A DNA stretch of 7,542 nucleotides from NCBI GenBank assembly GCA_964394795.1, contig CAYMYX010000059.1:1-7542 (forward strand), given 5' to 3'. Below, one piece after another: positions 1 to 6,097 of the stretch (its first letter is position 1; the number at the start of each line of letters is the position of its first letter). Source of the stretch: CAYFUF01 sp964394795. Lineage in GTDB: Bacteria; Bacillota; Clostridia; Tissierellales; Peptoniphilaceae. A program made the translations under genes and the position numbers. The notes under the pieces are model-generated. The model did no database searches. It had not been told where the DNA came from and was given only the letters and a program-made list of their open reading frames with translations.

Positions 1-833
1 TCCTGAACCGTGGGTTCATAAGGAAGGCCATACTCCTCCATATCAATTAAGAGGCCACTGCCCAAGTCATTGATCATATAAAGCCCCTTATCGTGGGCCA
101 TATCCGCCAACTCCTTCGCGGAAACATCTTCCGTGAAGCCAATGATGCGGTAGTTGCTGTGGTGGACCTTCATGATGGCCACCGTGGTTTCGTCGATTCG
201 GTCTACATAATCGCTGGGGTGCGTTTTGTTGGTCGTCCCCACCTCTTGGAGGGTGGTGTTGCTAAACTTCATAATATCCGGGATGCGGAAGGACCCTCCG
301 ATCTCCACCAGTTCTCCCCGGGAGACCACAATCCCCCTATCCTTCGCCAAGGTATTCAGGAGCAGGAGGACGGCAGCCGCGTTGTTATTGACGATATGGA
401 CCGCTTCCGCTCCTGTGATTTTCTTCAAGATTTCTTCTACATGGTCATTTCGGTGACCCCGCTCGCCACTTTGTAAGTCATACTCGACGTTAGCGTAGCC
501 CTTCGCCACCTGCTTAACCTGGTCCCTAGCGGAAACAGGAAGCGGCGCCCGTCCTAAGTTGGTATGGATGATGACCCCCGTGCCATTGACTACATTGGTC
601 AAAGTCGGCTGGGAATTTCGGTAGACTCGTTCGGCAAGGCGGTCATAGATCATCTCCGAAGAGATGGTATCCTCTTGGTAGTCCCCCGCCAAGATTTCTC
701 CACGAATCTCCTCCAGTAAGGACTGCAGGTTCTCTTTGATGAAATCATAGGAGTGGTCCCCAGGCAAATCATCCAAAGGCAAGTCTTCCAACAAGCTATT
801 CATGGGTGGAATCTCACGCAATAAATTGTTCAT
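1..833 (-). CDS. selA: L-seryl-tRNA(Sec) selenium transferase, 3' end cut by window
   Basis: SelA is a cytosolic PLP enzyme that converts Ser-tRNA(Sec) to Sec-tRNA(Sec) using selenophosphate from SelD. I translated the minus strand from an ATG at 833, preceded by AAGGAGG; the frame stays open for 277 residues to the window edge. Family landmarks are in order: an N-terminal helical region opening with IPPMNSLLEDLP (residues 8-19), the part that binds tRNA(Sec) in the family; NGTGVIIHTNLGRAPLP (83-99); EYDLQSGERGHR (117-128); VNNNAAAVLLLL (148-159); SRGELVEIGGSFRIPD (171-186); EVGTTNKT (197-204); and NDLGSG (255-260). E. coli SelA matches throughout by memory. The catalytic PLP lysine (Lys295 in E. 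coli, SGDKLLGG motif) would be about 20 codons beyond the edge and is not seen. The gene follows the esterase by 16 nt, so it is the third gene of the exoA operon. SelA-like paralogues without selenium function exist, but the tRNA-binding N-terminus argues for true SelA. Confidence 0.93.
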   Translation of the reverse strand, partial: MNNLLREIPPMNSLLEDLPLDDLPGDHSYDFIKENLQSLLEEIRGEILAGDYQEDTISSEMIYDRLAERVYRNSQPTLTNVVNGTGVIIHTNLGRAPLPVSARDQVKQVAKGYANVEYDLQSGERGHRNDHVEEILKKITGAEAVHIVNNNAAAVLLLLNTLAKDRGIVVSRGELVEIGGSFRIPDIMKFSNTTLQEVGTTNKTHPSDYVDRIDETTVAIMKVHHSNYRIIGFTEDVSAKELADMAHDKGLYMINDLGSGLLIDMEEYGLPYEPTVQ

Positions 834-849
834 GGCCCCTCCTTTTTCT

Positions 850-1602
850 CTATTTCGCCAACAGGTAAGTCAGTGCATCAGGCAATCTCGAATGCCAAGC
901 ATCTTCCCGATGAATATGGTCGGTAGCTTCGACGTAGCACACCGGCACCCTAGTCTTCAACACGCCATGGAGCATCCGATTAATCAAGAGGTAACCCATC
1001 GTCTGTCCTACATCTTCGCTCTCCTTCGTCCCCACATCCAAATACACCCGCTGCTCGTCGTCCTTTGCATAGGATGCGCAGGAAGCCGCAATCGCGGTTG
1101 GTGAGAAGAAGCCAGCTGTGCTCATGGCCAGGATTCGACTGAAGACGGAAGGATAGCTTTGTCCCAAATAGAGGGCCATAACCCCGCCCATCGACGATCC
1201 CCCAACCAAGCGCTCGTGGCCGGCTATCTGCCCTTCCACTTCCGGGATGAGCTCGTGGACGATGAAACGACCCGCCTCCTCCCCTCTGGCTTGGAAATCA
1301 TCACTGACGAAATTTTCCAATTGCTCAGCATGCTCAACTGGGAAGGGCTGGTATTCCGCCACTCGGTCCATGCCTCCTAAGCTGTAGATGCCCACAATAT
1401 TCGCATCGATGCCCAGCTCGTCGACAACTTCCCCAAGCTTCCAAGAGTAGCCGTAGGCTGCCTCCTCATCCGAATACAGGTTTTGTCCGTCAAAAAAGTA
1501 GAAGTAAAGATTGGTTTCTTGTTGGGCCATCCTCACCGAATACATCACATCCCTCTGCAAGAAGTGGGAGTTGATGGTAAAGTGCTTTATCTCTTGGGTC
1601 AT
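850..1602 (-). CDS. Esterase-like alpha/beta hydrolase (putative esterase family)
   Basis: A 250-aa cytosolic protein of the putative esterase (esterase D / enterochelin-esterase-like, Pfam PF00756 type) family; the substrate cannot be told. The nucleophile elbow is GGSSMGG (residues 134-140), so Ser137 fits the GxSxG serine. The likely triad partners are an acid near YLDVGTKE (187-194, Asp189 or an acidic residue just after) and His231 in the IHREDAW segment, whose H-x4-W spacing matches the H-x4-W near the C-terminus of this family. There is no signal peptide or membrane segment. The ATG at 1602 lies 3 nt after the exoA stop, and its ribosome site GAGGA (1610-1614) sits inside the last exoA codons, which implies translational coupling. 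It is followed 16 nt later by selA. Nothing in the sequence links the hydrolase to selenium or DNA repair; the operon may just be a convenience arrangement. Family assignment is firm, function is not. Confidence 0.85.
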   Translation of the reverse strand: MTQEIKHFTINSHFLQRDVMYSVRMAQQETNLYFYFFDGQNLYSDEEAAYGYSWKLGEVVDELGIDANIVGIYSLGGMDRVAEYQPFPVEHAEQLENFVSDDFQARGEEAGRFIVHELIPEVEGQIAGHERLVGGSSMGGVMALYLGQSYPSVFSRILAMSTAGFFSPTAIAASCASYAKDDEQRVYLDVGTKESEDVGQTMGYLLINRMLHGVLKTRVPVCYVEATDHIHREDAWHSRLPDALTYLLAK

Positions 1603-1605
1603 CGT

Positions 1606-2442
1606 CTAGTCCTCGTCTTTAATTTCCAAATAGATTGGGGTGTGGTCCTGCCTTGTCCCCGAGTCAACCATCTCCGACCGCACAATCCGATCGGCGATCC
1701 GGTCGCTAGTCAGGAAGTAGTCAATCCGCCAACCCGAGTTGTTAATCTTGCTGGTTTTCACCCGCTGAGCCCACCACGTGTACGCTCCTTCAACATCACC
1801 GTGAAGATGGCGGAAGGTATCCGTAAAACCGACATCCAAGAGGTTAGAAAAGCCTGCCCTCTCCTCATCGGTAAAGCCGGGTGACCTTCTGTTGGTCTCC
1901 GGATGAGCAAGGTCGATTTCCATGTGGGCAACATTAAAGTCCCCTGTCGCCACCACCGGCTTATGGGCGTCAAGCTTGGCCAAGTACTCCGCGTACTTGA
2001 TATCCCAAATCTGTCGATCGTCCAACCGTACAAGGGAGTCGCCCACGTTGGGCGTATAGACGTGGGTGAAATATAGGTCATCCAGCTCTAAGGTCATAAT
2101 CCGTCCTTCGAAGTCCATAGGCTCCGGCGCATCAATCTTAGGAAAAGTAATCTCGGGATCGAGTTCCTTCTTGTAGAACACCATAGTCCCCGAATAACCC
2201 TTCCTCGCCGGTTCCTGGGAGGACACCCAGGCATATTCATAAATTCCGCCAAGGCGGTCTTCCAAAATTTCTTGGTGTTGCTTGGTCGGACCTGTTGCCG
2301 AAAGTTTGGTTTCTTGCAGAGCTACAATATCTGCATCGTACTCGTGGATGGTATCTAAGACCTGCCGAGAGAGCTGGGCACGGGCCGAATCGCTGGTTAG
2401 GGCTGCATTGATGGAATCGATGTTCCATGAGATAAACTTCAC
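1606..2442 (-). CDS. exoA: Exodeoxyribonuclease III / AP endonuclease (ExoA family)
   Basis: A 278-aa Mg2+-dependent enzyme of the exonuclease III family that cuts DNA at abasic sites and removes 3' blocking groups in base excision repair. Catalytic motifs are complete: WNIDS near the N-terminus (6-10), metal ligand Glu44 in LQETKLSA, Tyr129 in YTPN, Asp168 and Asn170 in GDFNVAH, Trp238 and Asp241 in GWRIDYFL, and the terminal Asp266-His267 pair in RQDHTPI. Length equals the family norm (about 275 aa), and blocks such as EPARKGY, NRRSPGFTDEERAGF and TWWAQR match the Streptococcus pneumoniae ExoA closely from memory. The start is GTG at 2442 (no ATG fits the conserved MKFISWN beginning), with AGAGG at 2449-2453 as ribosome site. 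It is the first gene of the exoA-esterase-selA unit. I saw no convincing -35/-10 pair in the 100 bases upstream, although TATAAA occurs there. Confidence 0.96.
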   Translation of the reverse strand: MKFISWNIDSINAALTSDSARAQLSRQVLDTIHEYDADIVALQETKLSATGPTKQHQEILEDRLGGIYEYAWVSSQEPARKGYSGTMVFYKKELDPEITFPKIDAPEPMDFEGRIMTLELDDLYFTHVYTPNVGDSLVRLDDRQIWDIKYAEYLAKLDAHKPVVATGDFNVAHMEIDLAHPETNRRSPGFTDEERAGFSNLLDVGFTDTFRHLHGDVEGAYTWWAQRVKTSKINNSGWRIDYFLTSDRIADRIVRSEMVDSGTRQDHTPIYLEIKDED

Positions 2443-2545
2443 TGGTAACCTCTTTCTATACGGTGAATACTCTTTGTAATTTTTTCATTGTTTATACTTA
2501 CCCCAGTTCCTCACTTTAGATAATCGCCACTAGCTGACAGCCCAT

Positions 2546-2588
2546 AAAAAAAGTCATAAGCGAGCGGTTGCGCCGACTTATGACTTTT
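2546..2588 (-). terminator. Rho-independent terminator of the bacteriocin ABC operon
   Basis: A perfect 12-bp stem (2549-2560 pairing with 2577-2588) encloses a 16-base GC-rich loop that can itself form a short stem. Read on the minus strand it ends in a run of seven T. It starts about 10 nt after the ATPase stop, so it ends the peptide-permease-ATPase transcript and separates it from exoA. Confidence 0.9.
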
Positions 2589-2598
2589 CCTACTTATG

Positions 2599-3246
2599 CT
2601 ATCTTACCTTAACCAAAGCCTTCGGCTCCAGATGATAGACGTGATCAAAATGACTCAACAGAGATTGATTATGTGTCACCAGGACGATCGCCTTTCCTTG
2701 CCCTTGTAACTCCTTAAAGATTTCAATGACTTCATGACTGTTATCATCATCCAGGTTTCCTGTCGGCTCATCTGCGAAGATAACTTCGCAGGGCTTAAGA
2801 ATCAGTCGAGCTAAGGCAACCCGCTGCCTTTCCCCTCCGGATAAGGTAAAAATTGGCTTATCATGAAAGTCTTTGAGACCTACTCGGTCTAACGCAGTCT
2901 CTCTATCCTTACGCCCTGACCCCTTGCGAAAAGCCTGAGCCAACTTCAAATTTGCTTCCACGGTATCATCCTCAATCAGGCCATAGTTTTGGAACAGAAA
3001 CCCTATCTTATCCCGCCAAAGTTTCCGGACTTGTCGGTTACCTGCCTTGATATTGTCATTGCCAAAGAGGTTTAACTCTCCGCCGTCTCGGTTTTCCAAA
3101 CCGGAGAAAATATTCAATAAGGTTGATTTCCCGGAACCGGACGGGCCTGTTATCGCCACCATTTCCCCTGGCGATATCTCAAAATCTATCTGATCAAAAA
3201 TGTTTCTTCCACCATAGTCTTTACGTAAGTTCTTGGCTCGTATCAT
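2599..3246 (-). CDS. ABC transporter ATPase, lactococcin 972-type bacteriocin cluster
   Basis: A 215-aa cytoplasmic ATP-binding subunit that would drive the neighbouring permease. All nucleotide-binding motifs are intact: Walker A GPSGSGKST (34-42), Q-loop Gln86 in FLFQNYG, signature LSGGERQ (135-141), Walker B VIFADE (155-160) with Glu160, D-loop NLDDD (164-168) and H-loop His192 in LVTHNQ. The FLFQNYGLIEDDTVEANL segment and the short length fit the MacB/LolD-like exporter ATPases and in particular the lactococcin 972 export group (TIGR03608-type); this rests on recall and context, not a search. Its ATG overlaps the permease stop as ATGA, and GAGGTGA lies just upstream, so the two are translated together. 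A terminator follows after 10 nt. The last 66 nt (2599-2664) recur in decayed form at 6027-6092. The gene looks somewhat GC-richer than the permease it serves. Confidence 0.9.
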   Translation of the reverse strand: MIRAKNLRKDYGGRNIFDQIDFEISPGEMVAITGPSGSGKSTLLNIFSGLENRDGGELNLFGNDNIKAGNRQVRKLWRDKIGFLFQNYGLIEDDTVEANLKLAQAFRKGSGRKDRETALDRVGLKDFHDKPIFTLSGGERQRVALARLILKPCEVIFADEPTGNLDDDNSHEVIEIFKELQGQGKAIVLVTHNQSLLSHFDHVYHLEPKALVKVR

Positions 3247-5357
3247 AGTTTCACCTCATTGATTGTGTTTCCTTTAAGGATGTTTAGGAGTCTCTTCTCA
3301 TTTTGCCAGACGGCGAAGAGGAGGATGGCAAATTCGATTAGGGTTAGTGTTGACATGAGAAGAATAACTTCTGCATTCCCATAGTAGTACAGTGATTCTT
3401 GATGGTCTAATCTCAAATACTGATAGCCATCTAACCACAAAAAAACAGTTAAAATGACGTTCCCGATGAGTGTAAGAATGCCCAAATATAGATACGAACT
3501 AAGAACCGAATAACCATGAACTCTTTCGATGGATAATTGGTTTTCGAAAAAAGAGATATAAGACAAAATAACCAAGATATAGAGAAGCAAAATAGCAACA
3601 AAAACAAACACACTAAAGATAATGCTTTGAATGAATCTCTCTTCTTGCAAAATCAAACTTTGCTCAATTATATCCTGCTGCGAAACGATGACAACATCTT
3701 CATAACCATAATTTTCTACGATTATTCTCAACTCTTCACGTATAAAGTCTACTTTATCTTCTATGAAAAACACATTAGGGCTATTTAATGGCGAATTCAG
3801 CGTCGTATTTATTCGATCAACAAAGATATCGTTTATATCAATCAACTCAAGTTGATAATTCTCAAAATATGGTATTTCCATATTTGAATATGGGCTCAAA
3901 TTTAAGAGTGGTCCAAGATCAGCCTCTTGGGAAGTTATAATATCTCCGACTTCATAATCTTCTGCTACCTCTGGAAAAAAGTAGTCCAAATAATTCTGAT
4001 TAATTAGAATATTCAACGAAGTCGTTTCGTTATTAGGAATCTGCCCCAATTCGTTTACCGTTTTTATATTAAAGTAAATCGAATGATCTTCAAACATACT
4101 CTTAATCATTTGTAGCTCGTAATTCGTTAATGACTCACCTTCCTTTATTAACCCTAACTTTGGCTCGCTGTTTGTAAACAAGTGAATTTCCTTTTGCTCC
4201 AGCTCCTCTATGTATCTATTACCTAAATTCATAATCCAGTAGGAAGATTTAATCTCAAGTATATAACTAGAGACACTCGGTAAAAGAAGAGCTGCAAATA
4301 AAAGATATACAAGCACTGTGAAAGGTATTGTATTTGTCTTTACTTTTCGGCCTTCTAATCGCTGACTGTAATAATGAAGAATTATTGCCATAACAAGCAT
4401 AAATACAATACTTACGATTAACACAAATAGTGCTAATAAAAAGGCATGCAACGCAGCTATTTTTGACAACTTAAATACATCATCCATTCGAAACTGAAGT
4501 CCTGCATAATATGATATAAAAATCAGAAGAGCTGCAATGATGCTTGTTACTCCAAACTGCTCAAGAATAATTCTTGGAATAGTGAAACCATGCAACAGTT
4601 TAGTTTTAAAAATAGGCCAGCTTTGTCCAATCTCATAGAAAAAATAGGCCAGCAGAATAATGGCTAGTATAATACCTGGACGCACAATCTGATTGTAGAT
4701 GAGTCCAATGGCGGTTGGTCTGTCATCAACCAAATCTCGAAAGCTAAAATACTCTTCAGGATAGTATCCGCTGAGGTCTTTCTTTAGCTTTTCTAAATCT
4801 TCCTCATTTTTCGTATAGAGGTCGAGTTGAAGGAAACTTCCATCTCTTTGCTCAACTACCTGAGCTAACGATTTTATTCTTAAGCTGTACACCGTGTTTG
4901 GCCTCAACCATGAAGTTATGCTACCGCCTAAGCTTTGATTATAAGGATATCGAATAAAAACTTGATTAGGTCCGCTAGGAACACCTGTGTAAATAGATTC
5001 TTGGTCTATCTTTGTAAAATCAATTTTCGCATCCGTATCATAATAATTAATGAATTCATAAGGTTCATTTTCTAATATGTAATATGTGTTAAACGAGTAA
5101 GAAGTATTATCCTTAATTTCCTCCACCAGAATATTGACATATGCTAAGACGGGATGCTTATCAAGTATCGCTAGAGCTTGGCTAAAGTTTTCTTTCTCTT
5201 CTTTGGTTAAAAATAAAAACATACCTGTAGAAGATGGATACTTTTGAAGAATTTGTGTCGTATTATATATCGGTGAACTTCCGTTCATACCTATAAAAGT
5301 AATTCCCGACACTAGAAAAGCAACCAAGACTAAAACTATGTATAATATTTTTTTCAT
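3243..5357 (-). CDS. Bacteriocin-associated ABC permease (putative immunity membrane protein)
   Basis: A 704-aa integral membrane protein. Hydrophobic segments by eye are near residues 4-23, 227-243, 269-286, 304-328, 344-366, 577-601, 621-642 and 662-684, with two large outer domains at about 24-226 and 367-576. This fits the bacteriocin-associated integral membrane proteins of lactococcin 972 clusters (TIGR01654/DUF1430-type), thought to give immunity or export with a partner ATPase. The fold looks like two FtsX/MacB-like halves: KLLHGFTIPRIILEQFG (253-269) after the second helix is echoed by IERVHGYSVLSSYLYLG (610-626) after the sixth. The start at 5357 has AGGGGGC as ribosome site, giving an N-terminal MKK plus hydrophobic stretch. 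The gene lies 45 nt after the secreted peptide gene and overlaps the ATPase by 4 nt. It is visibly AT-rich compared with the exoA-selA block. The exact role (immunity, export or both) is not shown by the sequence. Confidence 0.88.
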   Translation of the reverse strand: MKKILYIVLVLVAFLVSGITFIGMNGSSPIYNTTQILQKYPSSTGMFLFLTKEEKENFSQALAILDKHPVLAYVNILVEEIKDNTSYSFNTYYILENEPYEFINYYDTDAKIDFTKIDQESIYTGVPSGPNQVFIRYPYNQSLGGSITSWLRPNTVYSLRIKSLAQVVEQRDGSFLQLDLYTKNEEDLEKLKKDLSGYYPEEYFSFRDLVDDRPTAIGLIYNQIVRPGIILAIILLAYFFYEIGQSWPIFKTKLLHGFTIPRIILEQFGVTSIIAALLIFISYYAGLQFRMDDVFKLSKIAALHAFLLALFVLIVSIVFMLVMAIILHYYSQRLEGRKVKTNTIPFTVLVYLLFAALLLPSVSSYILEIKSSYWIMNLGNRYIEELEQKEIHLFTNSEPKLGLIKEGESLTNYELQMIKSMFEDHSIYFNIKTVNELGQIPNNETTSLNILINQNYLDYFFPEVAEDYEVGDIITSQEADLGPLLNLSPYSNMEIPYFENYQLELIDINDIFVDRINTTLNSPLNSPNVFFIEDKVDFIREELRIIVENYGYEDVVIVSQQDIIEQSLILQEERFIQSIIFSVFVFVAILLLYILVILSYISFFENQLSIERVHGYSVLSSYLYLGILTLIGNVILTVFLWLDGYQYLRLDHQESLYYYGNAEVILLMSTLTLIEFAILLFAVWQNEKRLLNILKGNTINEVKL

Positions 5358-5373
5358 CCAAGCCCCCTAATTT

Positions 5374-5392
5374 ACTCACTTAGCTAGCTCAT
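5374..5392. repeat. Left arm of 19-bp inverted repeat flanking the peptide gene
   Basis: The arm reads ACTCACTTAGCTAGCTCAT. Its reverse complement occurs at 5819-5837 with one mismatch (18 of 19). It lies between the peptide stop and the permease start. The core AGCTAGCT is itself self-complementary. No target-site duplication is evident outside the arms (taattt on one side, gacatg on the other). Confidence 0.8.
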
Positions 5393-5402
5393 GTCTTGCT
5401 AA

Positions 5403-5792
5403 TTACTCTGTTTTTTCAATACTAGTTGGCATTGCATTTCCTGGCGTTTCCCAATAGTCATGGAAGTGATCAACTAGACCCCCATAGTGGAGCGCTGTCG
5501 AAACACCGTAATTATTTATTGAATTTCCATAGGCGTATTTACCTTGCTGAATTAAGGAAGGTGTAGTTGAGGTTGTAGTCGTCTTTACAGTAATTGTTCC
5601 GTTTCCACGTTGATACTGTGCAGACGTCTGAATTCTGCTGATATAACCATAACGATCACTAGTAGAGGAATGTGAAGCCATAACTTTGCCATACGTAGTG
5701 TATCTAGTCCAACTAGCAGCTAAAACTAAACTTGACATCGTAATGATAAGCAAACATGTGAGTATAGATGTTCTCAATAGTTTCTTTTTCAT
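5403..5792 (-). CDS. Secreted bacteriocin-like precursor, lactococcin 972-cluster position
   Basis: A 129-aa protein with a classic Sec signal peptide: MKKKLLR, a hydrophobic core (about 9-24), and a likely signal peptidase I cut after Ala25 (VLA|ASW). The mature part is about 104 residues, has no cysteine, and is rich in Thr (17), Tyr (10), Ser and Gly. A Thr patch lies at 66-77, and an aromatic/His region at 102-114 (HYGGLVDHFHDYW) precedes a polar tail. There is no double-glycine leader and no peptidase-containing transporter, so export is by Sec. The position (peptide, then 7-8-helix permease, then ATPase) is exactly that of lactococcin 972 operons, where the peptide blocks septum formation by binding lipid II. 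Similarity to lactococcin 972 is weak: a Trp early in the mature part followed by YG and Ser-rich residues, and an aromatic end. It is also longer than the 91-aa lactococcin 972 precursor. The ribosome site AAAGGAG (5798-5804) is 5 nt from the ATG. It could instead be a secreted substrate with a non-bactericidal role. Confidence 0.72.
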   Translation of the reverse strand: MKKKLLRTSILTCLLIITMSSLVLAASWTRYTTYGKVMASHSSTSDRYGYISRIQTSAQYQRGNGTITVKTTTTSTTPSLIQQGKYAYGNSINNYGVSTALHYGGLVDHFHDYWETPGNAMPTSIEKTE

Positions 5793-5818
5793 AGTTTCTC
5801 CTTTGTTTTATTGATTGA

Positions 5819-5837
5819 ATGAGCTAGCTAAATGAGT
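5819..5837. repeat. Right arm of 19-bp inverted repeat flanking the peptide gene
   Basis: The arm reads ATGAGCTAGCTAAATGAGT, the reverse complement (18/19) of 5374-5392. It lies in the peptide leader 27 nt upstream of the start codon. In the transcript it could pair over a distance with the peptide-permease junction; in DNA it could mark the end of a small element or an invertible segment. Confidence 0.8.
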
Positions 5838-5866
5838 GACATGCCAAATAAACGTCTTAGCATGTC
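5838..5866. repeat. Short leader hairpin, 7-bp arms
   Basis: GACATGC at 5838-5844 and GCATGTC at 5860-5866 form a perfect 7-bp inverted repeat around a 15-base loop, directly next to the right arm of the 19-bp repeat. It could be an operator or an RNA hairpin in the peptide leader. No T-run follows on the minus strand, so it is not a simple terminator. Confidence 0.45.
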
Positions 5867-5868
5867 CT

Positions 5869-5910
5869 ATATTAATAATATATGTTAAAGCGAAAAAATA
5901 TTATTAATAT
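5869..5910. repeat. Perfect 13-bp all-A/T inverted repeat upstream of peptide gene
   Basis: ATATTAATAATAT (5869-5881) and ATATTATTAATAT (5898-5910) are exact reverse complements around a 16-base spacer. Further ATTAATA copies follow towards 5920. The element sits between the candidate -10 box and the peptide gene. AT-only hairpins are weak in RNA, so a protein-binding site or a bent-DNA region is as likely as an attenuator. Confidence 0.6.
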
Positions 5911-5942
5911 TCTATTAATATACGTTTTTACTAATAATGATT

Positions 5943-5948
5943 ATTATA
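5943..5948 (-). promoter_or_regulatory. Candidate -10 box for the peptide-permease-ATPase operon
   Basis: A consensus TATAAT on the minus strand, about 150 nt upstream of the peptide start codon. No good -35 hexamer stands 16-18 nt further up (best is CTAGAA/TAGAAC), so an activator or a different promoter is possible in this very AT-rich stretch. The area between the ATPase remnant and the peptide gene (5793-6026) holds only this and the repeats listed. Confidence 0.3.
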
Positions 5949-6026
5949 CTTCTAAATTAGCTAAGTTCTAGTATGCTCTTGTCATAAACAACATATACCA
6001 TTGAACCATGTTTATAATACGATATA

Positions 6027-6092
6027 TTATCTCATTCTAACCTAAGCCTTCGGTTGCAGATGATACACATGCTCAAAATGTCTCAACAGCGA
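6027..6092 (-). pseudogene. Decayed 3' end of a second bacteriocin-type ABC ATPase gene
   Basis: Aligned by hand without gaps, these 66 nt match the last 66 nt of the intact ATPase gene (2599-2664) at 53 positions (about 80%). Translated in the matching frame it gives SLLRHFEHVYHLQPKA, then a premature TAG, then VRMR and a stop, against SLLSHFDHVYHLEPKA and LVKVR in the intact gene. The homology begins 5 nt after the stop of the 236-aa gene, in a different frame, so the rest of the ATPase gene is missing at that junction. The intact and decayed copies are in the same orientation and flank the peptide, permease and ATPase genes. Silent and conservative changes dominate, which suggests divergence as a coding sequence before it was broken. 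Confidence 0.82.
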
Positions 6093-6097
6093 CCTAA

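Noticed and set aside
93..476. Plus-strand open frames at 93-476 and 226-456
   Set aside because: They lie opposite selA, whose minus-strand translation carries the full set of SelA motifs; the plus-strand products have no family features or good ribosome sites.
802..1884. Plus-strand open frames at 802-1104, 1159-1380 and 1483-1884
   Set aside because: They are antisense to the esterase and exoA genes, which have intact catalytic motifs; the predicted products are low-complexity antisense translations.
1758..2479. Other-frame open frames at 1758-2081 and 2237-2428 (minus) and 2282-2479 (plus)
   Set aside because: They overlap the well-supported exoA gene in other frames.
3537..3788. Plus-strand frame inside the permease gene
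   Set aside because: It is Asn/Lys-rich and antisense to the permease; AT-rich antisense of membrane genes often yields such frames.
5403..5792. Calling the peptide a double-glycine (class II) or lantibiotic bacteriocin
   Set aside because: It has a Sec signal peptide with an AxA-like cut, no GG leader, no cysteine in the mature part, and no modification enzymes or peptidase-type transporter nearby.
5374..5837. Reading the 19-bp inverted repeats as a proven insertion sequence
   Set aside because: There is no transposase and no target-site duplication, so only the repeats are annotated.
5869..5910. Intrinsic terminator between the 236-aa gene and the peptide gene
   Set aside because: The stem is all A/T with a 16-base loop and no T-run after it on the minus strand; it would be too weak.
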